This document shows, one piece after another, positions 43,900 through 52,521 of a stretch of DNA of 64,000 bases. The notes under the pieces were generated by a model. The model saw nothing but the letters and a program-made list of their open reading frames with translations. It was not told the origin of the DNA and ran no database searches. Origin of the DNA: Thauera sp. K11. GTDB lineage: Bacteria; Pseudomonadota; Gammaproteobacteria; Burkholderiales; Rhodocyclaceae. Where the stretch lies: positions 2,914,001-2,978,000 of the forward strand of contig NZ_CP023439.1 of the NCBI RefSeq assembly GCF_002354895.1, written 5' to 3'. The translations under genes were made by a program, and so were the position numbers. How positions within the stretch are numbered: the first letter of the stretch is position 1; every line of letters begins with the position of its first letter.

Positions 43900-46404
43900 A
43901 TGCTGCCCAAGCACGACGTGCCCACTCCGTTTTTCCCAGCGCGCCACCTTGCCGTAAGGCGTCCGCTGATGACCTTGCCCCTTCTTTTCCTGACCGCGTT
44001 CGGCCCGTCCGCCGCGGAAGCCGCGGACGACGGCAACGGCCCGGACGCGGTCGGCCTGGAAGCCATCGTGGTCACCGGCACGCGCGGCAGCCGGGACCGC
44101 ACCGTGACCACCAGCCCGACGCCGATCGACGTCATCCGCGGCGACCAGCTGGCCAGCGGCGGGGTCGGCCTGAAAGAAGCGCTGGACAAGGCCATCCCCT
44201 CGCTCTACATCCGCTCCTCGCACCGCAACAACAACGACAGCGTGATGAAGCCGACCGGGCTGCGCGGCCTGAGCGCCGGGCATGTGCTGGTGCTCATCAA
44301 CGGCAAGCGGCGGCACAACAGTTCGCTGTACCAGCGCACCAACGAGGACGAAACCGGGGTGAACCCGGTGGATCTGGACCTGATCCCCGTCAGCGCCATC
44401 GAGCGCATCGAAGTGCTCCGGGACGGCGCCGCCGCACAGTACGGCTCCGACGCCATCGCGGGCGTGGTCAACATCATCCTCAAATCCAACGATCACGGCG
44501 GCGAAGCGATCACCTCGCTGGGCCAGTACTACGAAGGCGACGGCGCCACCTACAAGCAGACCTGGAACCAGGGTTTCGCGCTGCCCAACGACGGCTTCTT
44601 CAACGTGGCGATCGACGCGCGCAAGAACGCGCGCACCGACCGCTCGATCGACGCCACCGACCAGTTCTACGCGCCGCTGGCCGACGGCAGCCCGGACCCG
44701 CGCGAAAACCTCAACCGCCGGCGTTCCTACGGCGGTTCGCCGGAAGTCTGGGGCGTCAACGCGTCGTACAACGCCGAACTGCCGGTCGACGAAAACCTGC
44801 AGCTCTACTCCTTCGCCACCGTGGCCAAGCGGGAGCCGACCGTCTGGCACAACTACCGGCGGCCGAATTCGGTTAACAACATCCTGGAAATCTATCCGGA
44901 TGGTTTCGTGCCGAAGTACACCTTCGACGAGATCGACTGGGAACTGCGCTTCGGCGGACGCGGCAGCGCCGGCGCCTGGAGCTGGGACCTGAGCAGCGGC
45001 TACAGCTACAACCGCACCAAGCACGGTGTGGACGACACGCTCAACGCCTCGCTCGGGCCGACCAGCCCCACCCGCTTCTTGCTGTACACGTGGAAGAACC
45101 AGGAGTGGACCAGCAACCTCGACCTGAGCCGCGAATTCGAACTGGCCGGCCTGGCCAAGCCGCTGCAGTTCTCCTGGGGCCTGCAGCACCGCTACGAGAA
45201 ATACGAGATCCAGGCGGGCGATCCGGCTTCCTATGCCATCGGCGACTATGTGTTCAGCAGCGGGCCGCTGGCCGGCCGGGCGGCGGCGCCGGGCGCTCAG
45301 GGGACCTACCAGATCGGCGACGCCTCGGCCGCCGGCGCCATCAGCCGCAACAATTACTCCGCCTATGTCGACGTCGGCCTCAACCCGACGCAAGCGTGGT
45401 TCATCGGCCTGGCCGGCCGCTACGAATACTTCGACGACAGCGCCGGCAACGTCGCCATCGGCAAGATATCCAGCCGTTACGAAATCTCGCCGACGCTGGC
45501 CATCCGCGGCAATTTCGGCAACGGCTTCAAGGCGCCGTCGCTGTCGCAGTTCATCGGCACCGATTCCACCTGCACGCTGTCGCGGCTGGACGGCGTCAGC
45601 CAGCAGGTGTGCTCGCAGCGCGTCGGCGTCTATTCCGCGCTGGGCCAGGCGCTCGGCGCGCAGCCGCTGAAACCGGAAACGTCCACCGACTTCACGCTGG
45701 GGCTGACCTGGAAACCCGCCAGCAACCTGCGCTTCACCGCCGACGCCTACCGCATCGCGCTGCGCGACCGCATCGCCTCGACCGGGCTGCTGAGCGGCAC
45801 CGCCGTATCGCAGATCCTGGTCGCCGCCGGCCTGCCCAGCTATTACCGGGTGAAGTATTTCGCCAATGCGCTGGACACCCGCACGCACGGCCTCGACCTG
45901 GTGGCCGAGTACCTGCAGGACGCCGGCCGCTGGGGCAATGTGCGCTGGAGCGTGGCCTACAACTGGAACGAAACCGAAATCACCCGCATCCACGACGCGC
46001 CGGCCATCCTCCAGGGGCTGGGCCTGACGCTGTTCAACCGCCAGAAGCAGGGTTATCTGACGGTGTCGCAGCCAAGGAGCAAGCTGATACTCGGCAGCAA
46101 CTGGAAATACGGGCGCTTCGGCGCCGACCTCCGGCTGACCCGCTACGGCTCGATCAAGGAGCTGGAGAACAACCCGATCTACGACGTTTCCTACGGCGCC
46201 AAGTGGCTCACCGATCTGGCGCTGTCCTGGCAGGCGACCGACGCCCTGACGGTGGAGATCGGCGCCAACAACCTGCTCGACGTCAAGCCGGACGCCAAGG
46301 GTTTCCCCGGCGGCAATCCGCAGGGCCTGCCGCCCTACGGCTACGTGTCGCCATTCGGCTTCAACGGCGGTTACTACTACGCCAATGTGAAGGTGAGCTT
46401 CTGA
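43900..46404 (+). CDS. TonB-dependent outer-membrane receptor of the sulfur island
   Basis: An 834-residue receptor. The signal segment (PLMTLPLLFLTAFGPSAAEA) is preceded by an unusually long 20-residue basic leader. The plug domain has LEAIVVTGTRG, the TonB box-plug transition, then LVLINGKRRHNSSLYQ and RIEVLRDGAAAQYGSDAIAG. A long beta-barrel ends in the C-terminal Phe of VKVSF. A Cys pair in STCTLSRLDGVSQQVCSQRV probably forms an extracellular loop disulfide. There is no STN domain, so it transports without surface signalling. It lies between ssuD and an RraA-like gene and should carry an organosulfur compound or sulfate ester. Confidence 0.88.
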   Translation: MLPKHDVPTPFFPARHLAVRRPLMTLPLLFLTAFGPSAAEAADDGNGPDAVGLEAIVVTGTRGSRDRTVTTSPTPIDVIRGDQLASGGVGLKEALDKAIPSLYIRSSHRNNNDSVMKPTGLRGLSAGHVLVLINGKRRHNSSLYQRTNEDETGVNPVDLDLIPVSAIERIEVLRDGAAAQYGSDAIAGVVNIILKSNDHGGEAITSLGQYYEGDGATYKQTWNQGFALPNDGFFNVAIDARKNARTDRSIDATDQFYAPLADGSPDPRENLNRRRSYGGSPEVWGVNASYNAELPVDENLQLYSFATVAKREPTVWHNYRRPNSVNNILEIYPDGFVPKYTFDEIDWELRFGGRGSAGAWSWDLSSGYSYNRTKHGVDDTLNASLGPTSPTRFLLYTWKNQEWTSNLDLSREFELAGLAKPLQFSWGLQHRYEKYEIQAGDPASYAIGDYVFSSGPLAGRAAAPGAQGTYQIGDASAAGAISRNNYSAYVDVGLNPTQAWFIGLAGRYEYFDDSAGNVAIGKISSRYEISPTLAIRGNFGNGFKAPSLSQFIGTDSTCTLSRLDGVSQQVCSQRVGVYSALGQALGAQPLKPETSTDFTLGLTWKPASNLRFTADAYRIALRDRIASTGLLSGTAVSQILVAAGLPSYYRVKYFANALDTRTHGLDLVAEYLQDAGRWGNVRWSVAYNWNETEITRIHDAPAILQGLGLTLFNRQKQGYLTVSQPRSKLILGSNWKYGRFGADLRLTRYGSIKELENNPIYDVSYGAKWLTDLALSWQATDALTVEIGANNLLDVKPDAKGFPGGNPQGLPPYGYVSPFGFNGGYYYANVKVSF

Positions 46405-46417
46405 TGGGTGCGAAACA

Positions 46418-47104
46418 GTGAACCTGACCCTGCGGCCGATGCCGGAACAGATTCCGGCGGCGCTGATCGCCCGGCTGGCGCAATGCGAAACCGGCACCAT
46501 CGGGCATTCCGAACACCAGGGCTTCCTGCGCAACGACCTGCGCCCGGTGAAGCCCGGCGTGCGCGTCGCCGGCACCGCCATCACGCTGCGCGCGCCGAAC
46601 ATCCTCGGCAGCCCGATGGGCTGGCTGGTGTCGAACGCCCGCCCCGGCGACTTCATCGTGGTGGACCGCTGCGGCGAATCCAGACATGCCAACTGGGGCT
46701 ACGTCACCAGCTATGCGGCCCGGCTGGCGGGCATCGCCGGCATCGTCGTCGACGGCCCGACCACCGATCTGCAGGAACAGCGCGAACACGGCATCCCGTG
46801 CTGGTGCAGCGGCGCCTCGCCGGTCACCGTCAAGGGCGGCCTGCCGATCGAAGGCGCGGTCAACGTGCCGGTGTCGGTCGGCGGCGTCGCCATCAGCCCG
46901 GGCGACGCGGTGCTGGCCGACGACAGCGGCATCTTCGTCTGCCCGCCGCAGCGCCTGGCCGAAATCGTCGACGAGGCGCTGCGCCGGCAGGCGGCCGAGA
47001 AGATCACGCTGGAACGGCTGTCGCGCGGCGAAACGCTGCTGGACATCTTCGGCCTGCCGCCGGCGATCGGCGCCGCGCTGGACGAAGGAGCGGCGGAAAG
47101 ATGA
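46418..47104 (+). CDS. RraA-like/4-hydroxy-4-methyl-2-oxoglutarate aldolase family protein
   Basis: A 228-residue protein of the RraA/HMG-aldolase fold. GVRVAGTAITLRAPNILGS and ARPGDFIVVDRCGESRHANWG lie in the N-terminal half. GIAGIVVDGPTTDLQE carries the family's G-DG(x)D metal/substrate region in altered form (DGPTTD), and GGVAISPGDAVLADDSGIFV follows. Aldolase members cleave 4-hydroxy-2-oxoacids with a divalent metal; RraA itself binds RNase E. With a hydroxyacid dehydrogenase in the same island, carbon-skeleton cleavage is more likely. The start is GTG at 46418; its stop overlaps the next ATG as ATGA. Confidence 0.8.
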   Translation: MNLTLRPMPEQIPAALIARLAQCETGTIGHSEHQGFLRNDLRPVKPGVRVAGTAITLRAPNILGSPMGWLVSNARPGDFIVVDRCGESRHANWGYVTSYAARLAGIAGIVVDGPTTDLQEQREHGIPCWCSGASPVTVKGGLPIEGAVNVPVSVGGVAISPGDAVLADDSGIFVCPPQRLAEIVDEALRRQAAEKITLERLSRGETLLDIFGLPPAIGAALDEGAAER

Positions 47105-48072
47105 GCGGCCGGCGGAAATTCCTCTACGGCGCCGGCCTCGGCCTGGCCGCGCTGGCCGGCGCCGGCTGGCTGGCGCGGCGGGACGACGGGCCGCGGCACG
47201 CCGCGCTGCGGGTGATCAGCGGACGCGACACGCCGGGCAACTATTTCGCCGACGCCGGCATCGCCGAGCCGGACTATCCGGTCGAGGGCATACGCTTTCC
47301 CGGCGCCGGCGCGCCGCTGGAAGTCGAGGCGCTCAGCAACGGCCATCTCGACCTGGGCAGCATGAGCGAAATCCCGCCGCTGTTCGTCAAGGAAAAGAAC
47401 ACCATCCTGCGCATCGTCGCCGTGCAGCAGACCGACGTGAACAACCAGGTCATCCTGCTGCCGCGCGATTCGTCGATCCGCGATGTCCGCGAACTGGCCG
47501 GCAAGCGCATCGGCTACGCGCGCTCGACCACCGCGCACTACTTCCTGGCGCAGGTGCTGCGCGAACAGGGGCTGGATTTCAGCGGCGTGCGCGTCAGCGC
47601 GCTGGCCGTGGAGGACGCCTACGCCGCTTTCCAGAACGGCAATCTCGACGCCTGGGTGATCTGGGGCGTCTACGGCCTGCGTGCGCGGCGCGTGCTGGGC
47701 GCGCGGGTGCTGCTGACCGCCAGCGGCTATCTGTCCGGCAACCTGCTGCTGGTGTCGCAGACCCGCGCGCTGCAGGACGCCGCCACGCGCGCCCGGCTGG
47801 CCGACTACGTGGGCCGCATCCAGCGCATGTGGGACTGGGCGGAACGCCATCCGGCGGCCTGGGCGCGCCGCAGCGCGCTGCTGACCGGCGTGCCGGAGGA
47901 AGACTTCCTGACCCAGGTGAGCGAACAGAGCCAGCCGACCCGGGTCGTGCCGGTCAGCCAGGCGGCCATCGCCTCGCAGCAGAAGGTAGCCGACTTCCTC
48001 CATGCCGAAGGCATCATCACCGACGACACGCCGGTGGACTATCTGTGGGCGCGCGACGTCAGCTTCGGCTAG
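47101..48072 (+). CDS. ABC substrate-binding protein, SsuA/TauA-like, with Tat-type signal
   Basis: A 323-residue periplasmic binding protein of the NMT1/THI5-SsuA group. The N-terminus GRRKFLYGAGLGLAALAGAG has the twin-arginine RRxFLxG pattern, so export of the folded protein is likely. Core elements are GRDTPGNYFADAGIAEPDYP, EALSNGHLDLGSMSEIPPLF (substrate cleft), ELAGKRIGYARSTTAHYFLA and FQNGNLDAWVIWGVYG. It should feed the SsuB/SsuC transporter; its own operon has no ATPase. It is coupled to the RraA-like gene by a four-base overlap. Confidence 0.87.
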   Translation: MSGRRKFLYGAGLGLAALAGAGWLARRDDGPRHAALRVISGRDTPGNYFADAGIAEPDYPVEGIRFPGAGAPLEVEALSNGHLDLGSMSEIPPLFVKEKNTILRIVAVQQTDVNNQVILLPRDSSIRDVRELAGKRIGYARSTTAHYFLAQVLREQGLDFSGVRVSALAVEDAYAAFQNGNLDAWVIWGVYGLRARRVLGARVLLTASGYLSGNLLLVSQTRALQDAATRARLADYVGRIQRMWDWAERHPAAWARRSALLTGVPEEDFLTQVSEQSQPTRVVPVSQAAIASQQKVADFLHAEGIITDDTPVDYLWARDVSFG

Positions 48073-48120
48073 CCGCGGCCGCGCTTCCGACCCGCTCCAT
48101 CGACACCGACATACCAGACC

Positions 48121-49416
48121 ATGACCAAGCCATTGCACTTCACCGCCTTCCAGATGCTCACGCCGGGCGACAACGGCGTGTGGCGCGATCCGCAGAACAT
48201 CCGCAACCACCTCGATCTGAACTACTGGATCGGCCAGGCGCAACTGCTGGAACGTGCCGGCTTCGATGCGATGTTCTTCGCCGACATTCTCGGCGTGTTC
48301 GAAACGCGCGAGAGCGGCGCCGAACTTTCGGTGCGCGACGCCCACGTGTTCCCGCTCGGCGACCCGTTCACGCTGGTGTCCGCACTGGCCGCGGCCACCC
48401 GCAGCCTGGGCTTCGTGGTCACCGCCTCCACCACCTACGAGCCACCCTTCTTGCTGGCGCGCCGCTTCAGCACGCTGGACCATTTCACCGGCGGGCGCAT
48501 CGGCTGGAACATCGTCACCTCCTATCTGGACAGCGCCGCGGCGAACTTCGGACTGACCGAGCAGGTGACGCACGCCGATCGCTACGCGCGCGCCGACGAG
48601 TACATCGAAGTGCTGGAAAAGCTCTGGCTGCAGTCGTGGGAGGCGGACGCGCTGCGCCGCGACAAGGCGTCGGGCGTCTATGCCGATCCGGCCAAGGTAC
48701 GCGCCATCGACCATCGCGGCGCGCACTACGCGGTGCGCGGCCCGCATCTGGTCGAACCGTCGCCGCAGGGCCGGCCGGTGTACTTCCAGGCCACCGCTTC
48801 CGACACCGGCTTCGATTTCGCGATCCGCCACGCCGAGGCGCTCTACACCAACGCCGGCAATCCGGAACAGTTGAAAGCCAGCATCGAGCGGCTGGAGGGA
48901 CTGGCGCGGACGGCCGGACGGACGGCGCGGCCGCTGGTGTTCGCCGGCATCAATCTGGCGATCGGCGCCAGCCATGCGGAAGCCGAGGAAAAACTGGAAC
49001 GGCAGACCCGCTTCAGGAACGACGACAGCATTCTGGCGTGGAACGGCATAGACATCCGCCGCTATCCGCGCGACACGCGGCTGTCCGATCTGGCGACCTA
49101 CGGCACGACGCGCCCACTGCGCTCGGTGAACGGGCGCCACGACGTGACCATCCAGGACTACATCGAGCACACGCGCCGGCTGCGCACACCTTTCACCGTG
49201 CTCGGCACGCCCGACGAAGTGGTCGACCAGATCGCCGACCTCGCCGCACGCACCGGGCTGGACGGCTTCAACATTTCCTCCGCGACCACCCCCGGCGTCT
49301 ATGAGGATTTCGCCGATCACCTCACCGCGCGGCTGCGCGCGCGCGGCCTGCTGGCACCGCCGGCCGCCACTCCCATCCGCCTGCGCGACCGCCTGGCGCC
49401 GGCGGGCATTCGATGA
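48121..49416 (+). CDS. LLM-class flavin monooxygenase, DszA/NtaA/SnaA type (1 of 4)
   Basis: A 431-residue FMNH2-dependent monooxygenase of the nitrilotriacetate/dibenzothiophene-sulfone group. Hallmarks are LERAGFDAMFFADILGVFE near residue 45, TLDHFTGGRIGWNIVTSYL near residue 120, YADPAKVRAIDHRGAHYAV and SPQGRPVYFQATASDTGFDF near residue 220. The C-terminal VDQIADLAARTGLDGFNIS matches the family. It probably oxygenates a sulfone or sulfonate using flavin from SsuE. It is the last gene behind module A. Sequence differs clearly from the other three copies, so different substrates are likely. Confidence 0.88.
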   Translation: MTKPLHFTAFQMLTPGDNGVWRDPQNIRNHLDLNYWIGQAQLLERAGFDAMFFADILGVFETRESGAELSVRDAHVFPLGDPFTLVSALAAATRSLGFVVTASTTYEPPFLLARRFSTLDHFTGGRIGWNIVTSYLDSAAANFGLTEQVTHADRYARADEYIEVLEKLWLQSWEADALRRDKASGVYADPAKVRAIDHRGAHYAVRGPHLVEPSPQGRPVYFQATASDTGFDFAIRHAEALYTNAGNPEQLKASIERLEGLARTAGRTARPLVFAGINLAIGASHAEAEEKLERQTRFRNDDSILAWNGIDIRRYPRDTRLSDLATYGTTRPLRSVNGRHDVTIQDYIEHTRRLRTPFTVLGTPDEVVDQIADLAARTGLDGFNISSATTPGVYEDFADHLTARLRARGLLAPPAATPIRLRDRLAPAGIR

Positions 49417-49615
49417 CCTAGCCAGGCCGCCGGCCCCCGCCGGAAAACGCCCGCCCCCGTTCCGCGCCCGCCCGCAATGGGCGGACCCGTCCGGATCGCA
49501 CCCGACCTGCGATCCGGACGTCCTTCCCGCGCCTTTTTGTTACCTGTTCCGCCATCCATTCCGCCTCCCCCGGGTGTGGCGAGCGCGCGTGCGAACGCCG
49601 CCGACCAATCATGAA

Positions 49616-49672
49616 GCGCATATATCGATATCAACTTTATTCTGTTGTGTAATTAAGATCGGCCCCTATTAT
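49616..49672 (+). promoter_or_regulatory. island promoter module, copy B
   Basis: In the 322-bp gap before the second monooxygenase, GCGCATATATCGATATCA (49616-49633), ACT and TTATTCTGTTGTGTAATTA (49637-49655) repeat copy A with only three differences in 40 bases. TATTAT at 49667-49672 stands 24 bases after TTATTC as a near-consensus -10. The ATG of the next gene is 66 bases farther. The remainder of the gap, 49417-49610, holds no gene that I can support. Confidence 0.82.
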
Positions 49673-49738
49673 GACGACAGCCACCGGAGCTCGAGCACAT
49701 CGCCACCTTCGGTCCAACCACTTCGCCGGACCCACACC

Positions 49739-51076
49739 ATGACAGCATCCAGGCAGATCAAATTCGGTTTCCTCCTCGCCGGCTGCGGCCAGGGCTATGA
49801 CGACTGGCGCCATCCGGACGCGGTGGCCGACGGCAGCATCAACATCGCGCACTACAGGCATCTGGCGCGGGTGGCCGAGGCCGGCAAGTTCGATTTCCTG
49901 TTCGTCGCCGACAGCCTGTTCGTCACCGAACGTTCCAGTCCGCACTACCTCAACCGCTTCGAGCCGCTCACCATCCTGTCGGCGCTGGCCGGCGCGACCA
50001 CGCACATCGGCCTGGTCGGCACCGCCACCAGCAGCTATACCGAGCCCTACACGGTGGCCCGCCAGTTCGCGTCGCTGGACCACATCAGCGGCGGCCGCGC
50101 CGGCTGGAACGTGGTGACTTCGTGGCTGTCCGGCACCGCCGCCAACTACGGCAAGGCGGAACACCTGCAGCACGACGAGCGCTACCGGCGGGCGGCCGAG
50201 CACCTGAACGTGGTGCAGGGGCTGTGGGATTCCTACGAGGACGACGCCTTCCCGCGCGACCGCGAGGCCGGCGTCTTCCTCGACCCGGCGAAGCAGCACG
50301 CGCTCAACCACAAGGGCGAATTCTTCTCGGTGCGCGGCCCGCTCAACATCGGTCGCTCGCCGCAGGGCCGGCCGGTCATCTTCCAGGCCGGCGCATCGGC
50401 GGAAGGCCGCGACTTCGCCGCCCGCCATGCCGAGGCGCTGTTCGTCGAAGCCGGATCGCTGGAAGCCACCGCCGCCTATGCCGAGGACATCCAGCGCCGC
50501 GCCGCCGCCTTCGGCCGCGCGCCCGGCAGCGTGGGCCTGTACCCGGGCCTGCGCACCGTCGTCGCGCCGACCCGGGAAGAAGCGCAGCGCAAGTATCGAG
50601 AGGCGGTGGGGCTGCTGCGCATCGACGAGGCGCTCAAGCAGCTCGGCGTGCCGTTCGACAACTACGACTTTTCGCAGCATCCGCTGGACGAGCCGTTTCC
50701 CGAGCTCGGGCCGGCCGCCTATGGCAGCAGCCGCAGCACCGCCGAACGCATCACCCGCTTCGCCCGCGACAACCGGCTGACGCTGCGCGAAACCGCGCTG
50801 CGCGCGGCCGGCCCGCGCGAGGAATTCATCGGCGATCCGGTACAGGTGGCCGACGCCATCCAGCGCTGGTTCGACAGCGGCGCCATCGCCGGCTTCAACT
50901 TCGTCGAGGCGCTGCCGCGCCAGATCGATGCCTTCGTCGAACTGGTGATTCCCATCCTGCAGCAGCGCGGCATCTACAAGCGGGAGTACGGCGCCGGCAC
51001 GCTGCGCGGCCATCTCGGCCTCGCGGTGCCGGAGAACCGCTACACCGCGGCCCGCCGCGGCGGCGCGGCGGCCTGA
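49739..51076 (+). CDS. LLM-class flavin monooxygenase, DszA/NtaA/SnaA type (2 of 4)
   Basis: A 445-residue enzyme with the group's features: IKFGFLLAGCGQGYDDWRHP at the start, FDFLFVADSLFVTERSS, ASLDHISGGRAGWNVVTSWL near residue 120, RGPLNIGRSPQGRPVIFQAG near residue 200 and EEFIGDPVQVADAIQRWFDS near residue 360. The final TLRGHLGLAVPENRYTAA is the usual C-terminus. It needs external FMNH2. It is the first gene behind module B and should work on an organosulfur substrate that cannot be named from sequence. Confidence 0.88.
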   Translation: MTASRQIKFGFLLAGCGQGYDDWRHPDAVADGSINIAHYRHLARVAEAGKFDFLFVADSLFVTERSSPHYLNRFEPLTILSALAGATTHIGLVGTATSSYTEPYTVARQFASLDHISGGRAGWNVVTSWLSGTAANYGKAEHLQHDERYRRAAEHLNVVQGLWDSYEDDAFPRDREAGVFLDPAKQHALNHKGEFFSVRGPLNIGRSPQGRPVIFQAGASAEGRDFAARHAEALFVEAGSLEATAAYAEDIQRRAAAFGRAPGSVGLYPGLRTVVAPTREEAQRKYREAVGLLRIDEALKQLGVPFDNYDFSQHPLDEPFPELGPAAYGSSRSTAERITRFARDNRLTLRETALRAAGPREEFIGDPVQVADAIQRWFDSGAIAGFNFVEALPRQIDAFVELVIPILQQRGIYKREYGAGTLRGHLGLAVPENRYTAARRGGAAA

Positions 51077-51131
51077 CCGGGCCGCTGTCCGGAACCCGCG
51101 CCGGCGCCGCCATCCACCACGAGGAAATGCC

Positions 51132-52478
51132 ATGAGCCAAGCCCATCGCCAGATCAAACTCGGACTGCTGTTCAACTCGCCGGGCAGCGACCGGCCCGAA
51201 TCGGCCGCCGCCGCCGACGGCCGGCCGGCGCACAGCCTGCTCGGCTATTACGCCGACATCGCGCGCAGGCTGGAACAGGCGCGCTTCGATTTCCTGATGG
51301 TGGCCGACACCGTGTCCACCGAATCGGCGCACCAGCAGGCGCCGCGCCCGGAGCCGGTCACGCTGTTTTCGGCGCTGGCCGGCATCACCCGCCACATCGG
51401 CCTGGTGCCGACCGTGTCCACCACCTTCACCGAGCCGTTCAACCTGGCCCGGCAACTGCAGTCGCTCGACCAGTTGAGCGACGGCCGCGCCGCGTGGAAC
51501 GTGGTCACCTCCAGCAACGGCGAGCGCAATTTCGGCGATGCGCCGATACCGGACCACGGCGAACGCTACCGGCGCGCGGCGGAACACGTCGAGGTGGTGC
51601 GCAAGCTGTGGGATTCGTGGGAAGACGACGCCATCGTCAACGACCATGGCCGCCACATCGCGGTGCGGGCGGACAAGGTGCACCGCATCGACCATCGCGG
51701 TCGCTACTACGCGGTGGAAGGGCCGCTCAACGTGGCGCGTTCGCGCCAGGGCCATCCGGTGCTGTTCCAGGCCGGCTCGTCGGAAGACGGCAAGGCCTTC
51801 GCCGCGCCCTTCGCCGAAGGCATCTACACCGCACAGCAGACGCTGGCGGGCGCGCAGGCCTTCTATGCCGACCTGAAGGGGCGCGTGCGCGCGCACGGGC
51901 GCGACCCGGAGCACATCAAGATCCTGCCCGGCCTGTGCACCGTCATCGCCGATACCGAAGAGAGCGCCCGCCGGCTCGACGACGAACAGTGGAACGACAT
52001 CCCGCCGCACGTGCTGCGGGCGCTGGAACAGCAGCTCGGCGGCATAGACCTGTCGGATCTCGACCCGGACCAGCCGGTGCCGGCGGAGCGCCTGCCCGCA
52101 CTGTTCGCGGTGCAGGGCCGGCAGAGCCGCTACGGCATCTTCCGCGACTTCGCGCTGAGCGAGCGCTGGAGCGTGCGCCGGCTGCTGCGGCTGCAGGCGT
52201 CGTCGGCCGGCCACGGCCGCATCGTCGGCACGCCGGAACAGATCGCCGACCACCTGCAGGAATGGTTCCTCAACGGCGCGGCCGACGGCTACATCCTCAT
52301 GCCCAGCCAGGGCCCGGGCGGCATCGAAATCTTCGCCGGCGAGGTGGTACCCATCCTGCAGCGGCGCGGCCTGTTCCGGCGCGACTACGAAGCCGACACC
52401 CTGCGCGGGAACCTCGGCCTGCCGGTACCGGGCAGCCGGTTCGGCCAGCCGCCCGCGCACGCCGCCCGCGCCGGATGA
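51132..52478 (+). CDS. LLM-class flavin monooxygenase, DszA/NtaA/SnaA type (3 of 4)
   Basis: A 448-residue paralogue. RFDFLMVADTVSTESAHQ, QSLDQLSDGRAAWNVVTSSN, VHRIDHRGRYYAVEGPLNVA and RQGHPVLFQAGSSEDGKAF follow the family order. The SGGRAGWN signature of the other copies is SDGRAAWN here. LRGNLGLPVPGSRF closes it. The start has GAGGAAATG-type upstream sequence (GAGGA six bases before ATG). It is adjacent to copy 2 and followed by a TonB receptor, so monooxygenase and uptake genes are interleaved. The substrate is unknown. Confidence 0.87.
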   Translation: MSQAHRQIKLGLLFNSPGSDRPESAAAADGRPAHSLLGYYADIARRLEQARFDFLMVADTVSTESAHQQAPRPEPVTLFSALAGITRHIGLVPTVSTTFTEPFNLARQLQSLDQLSDGRAAWNVVTSSNGERNFGDAPIPDHGERYRRAAEHVEVVRKLWDSWEDDAIVNDHGRHIAVRADKVHRIDHRGRYYAVEGPLNVARSRQGHPVLFQAGSSEDGKAFAAPFAEGIYTAQQTLAGAQAFYADLKGRVRAHGRDPEHIKILPGLCTVIADTEESARRLDDEQWNDIPPHVLRALEQQLGGIDLSDLDPDQPVPAERLPALFAVQGRQSRYGIFRDFALSERWSVRRLLRLQASSAGHGRIVGTPEQIADHLQEWFLNGAADGYILMPSQGPGGIEIFAGEVVPILQRRGLFRRDYEADTLRGNLGLPVPGSRFGQPPAHAARAG

Positions 52479-52521
52479 CGCGACCTTCCATTTCCCACAG
52501 ATGACACAGAAGAGAGTCCGC

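Noticed and set aside
46711..49320. Long minus-strand open frame (869 codons) opposite the binding protein and monooxygenase
   Set aside because: Composition is His/Gln/Arg/Val-rich without any domain, as expected for the antisense of a GC-rich gene; the plus-strand genes are fully supported.
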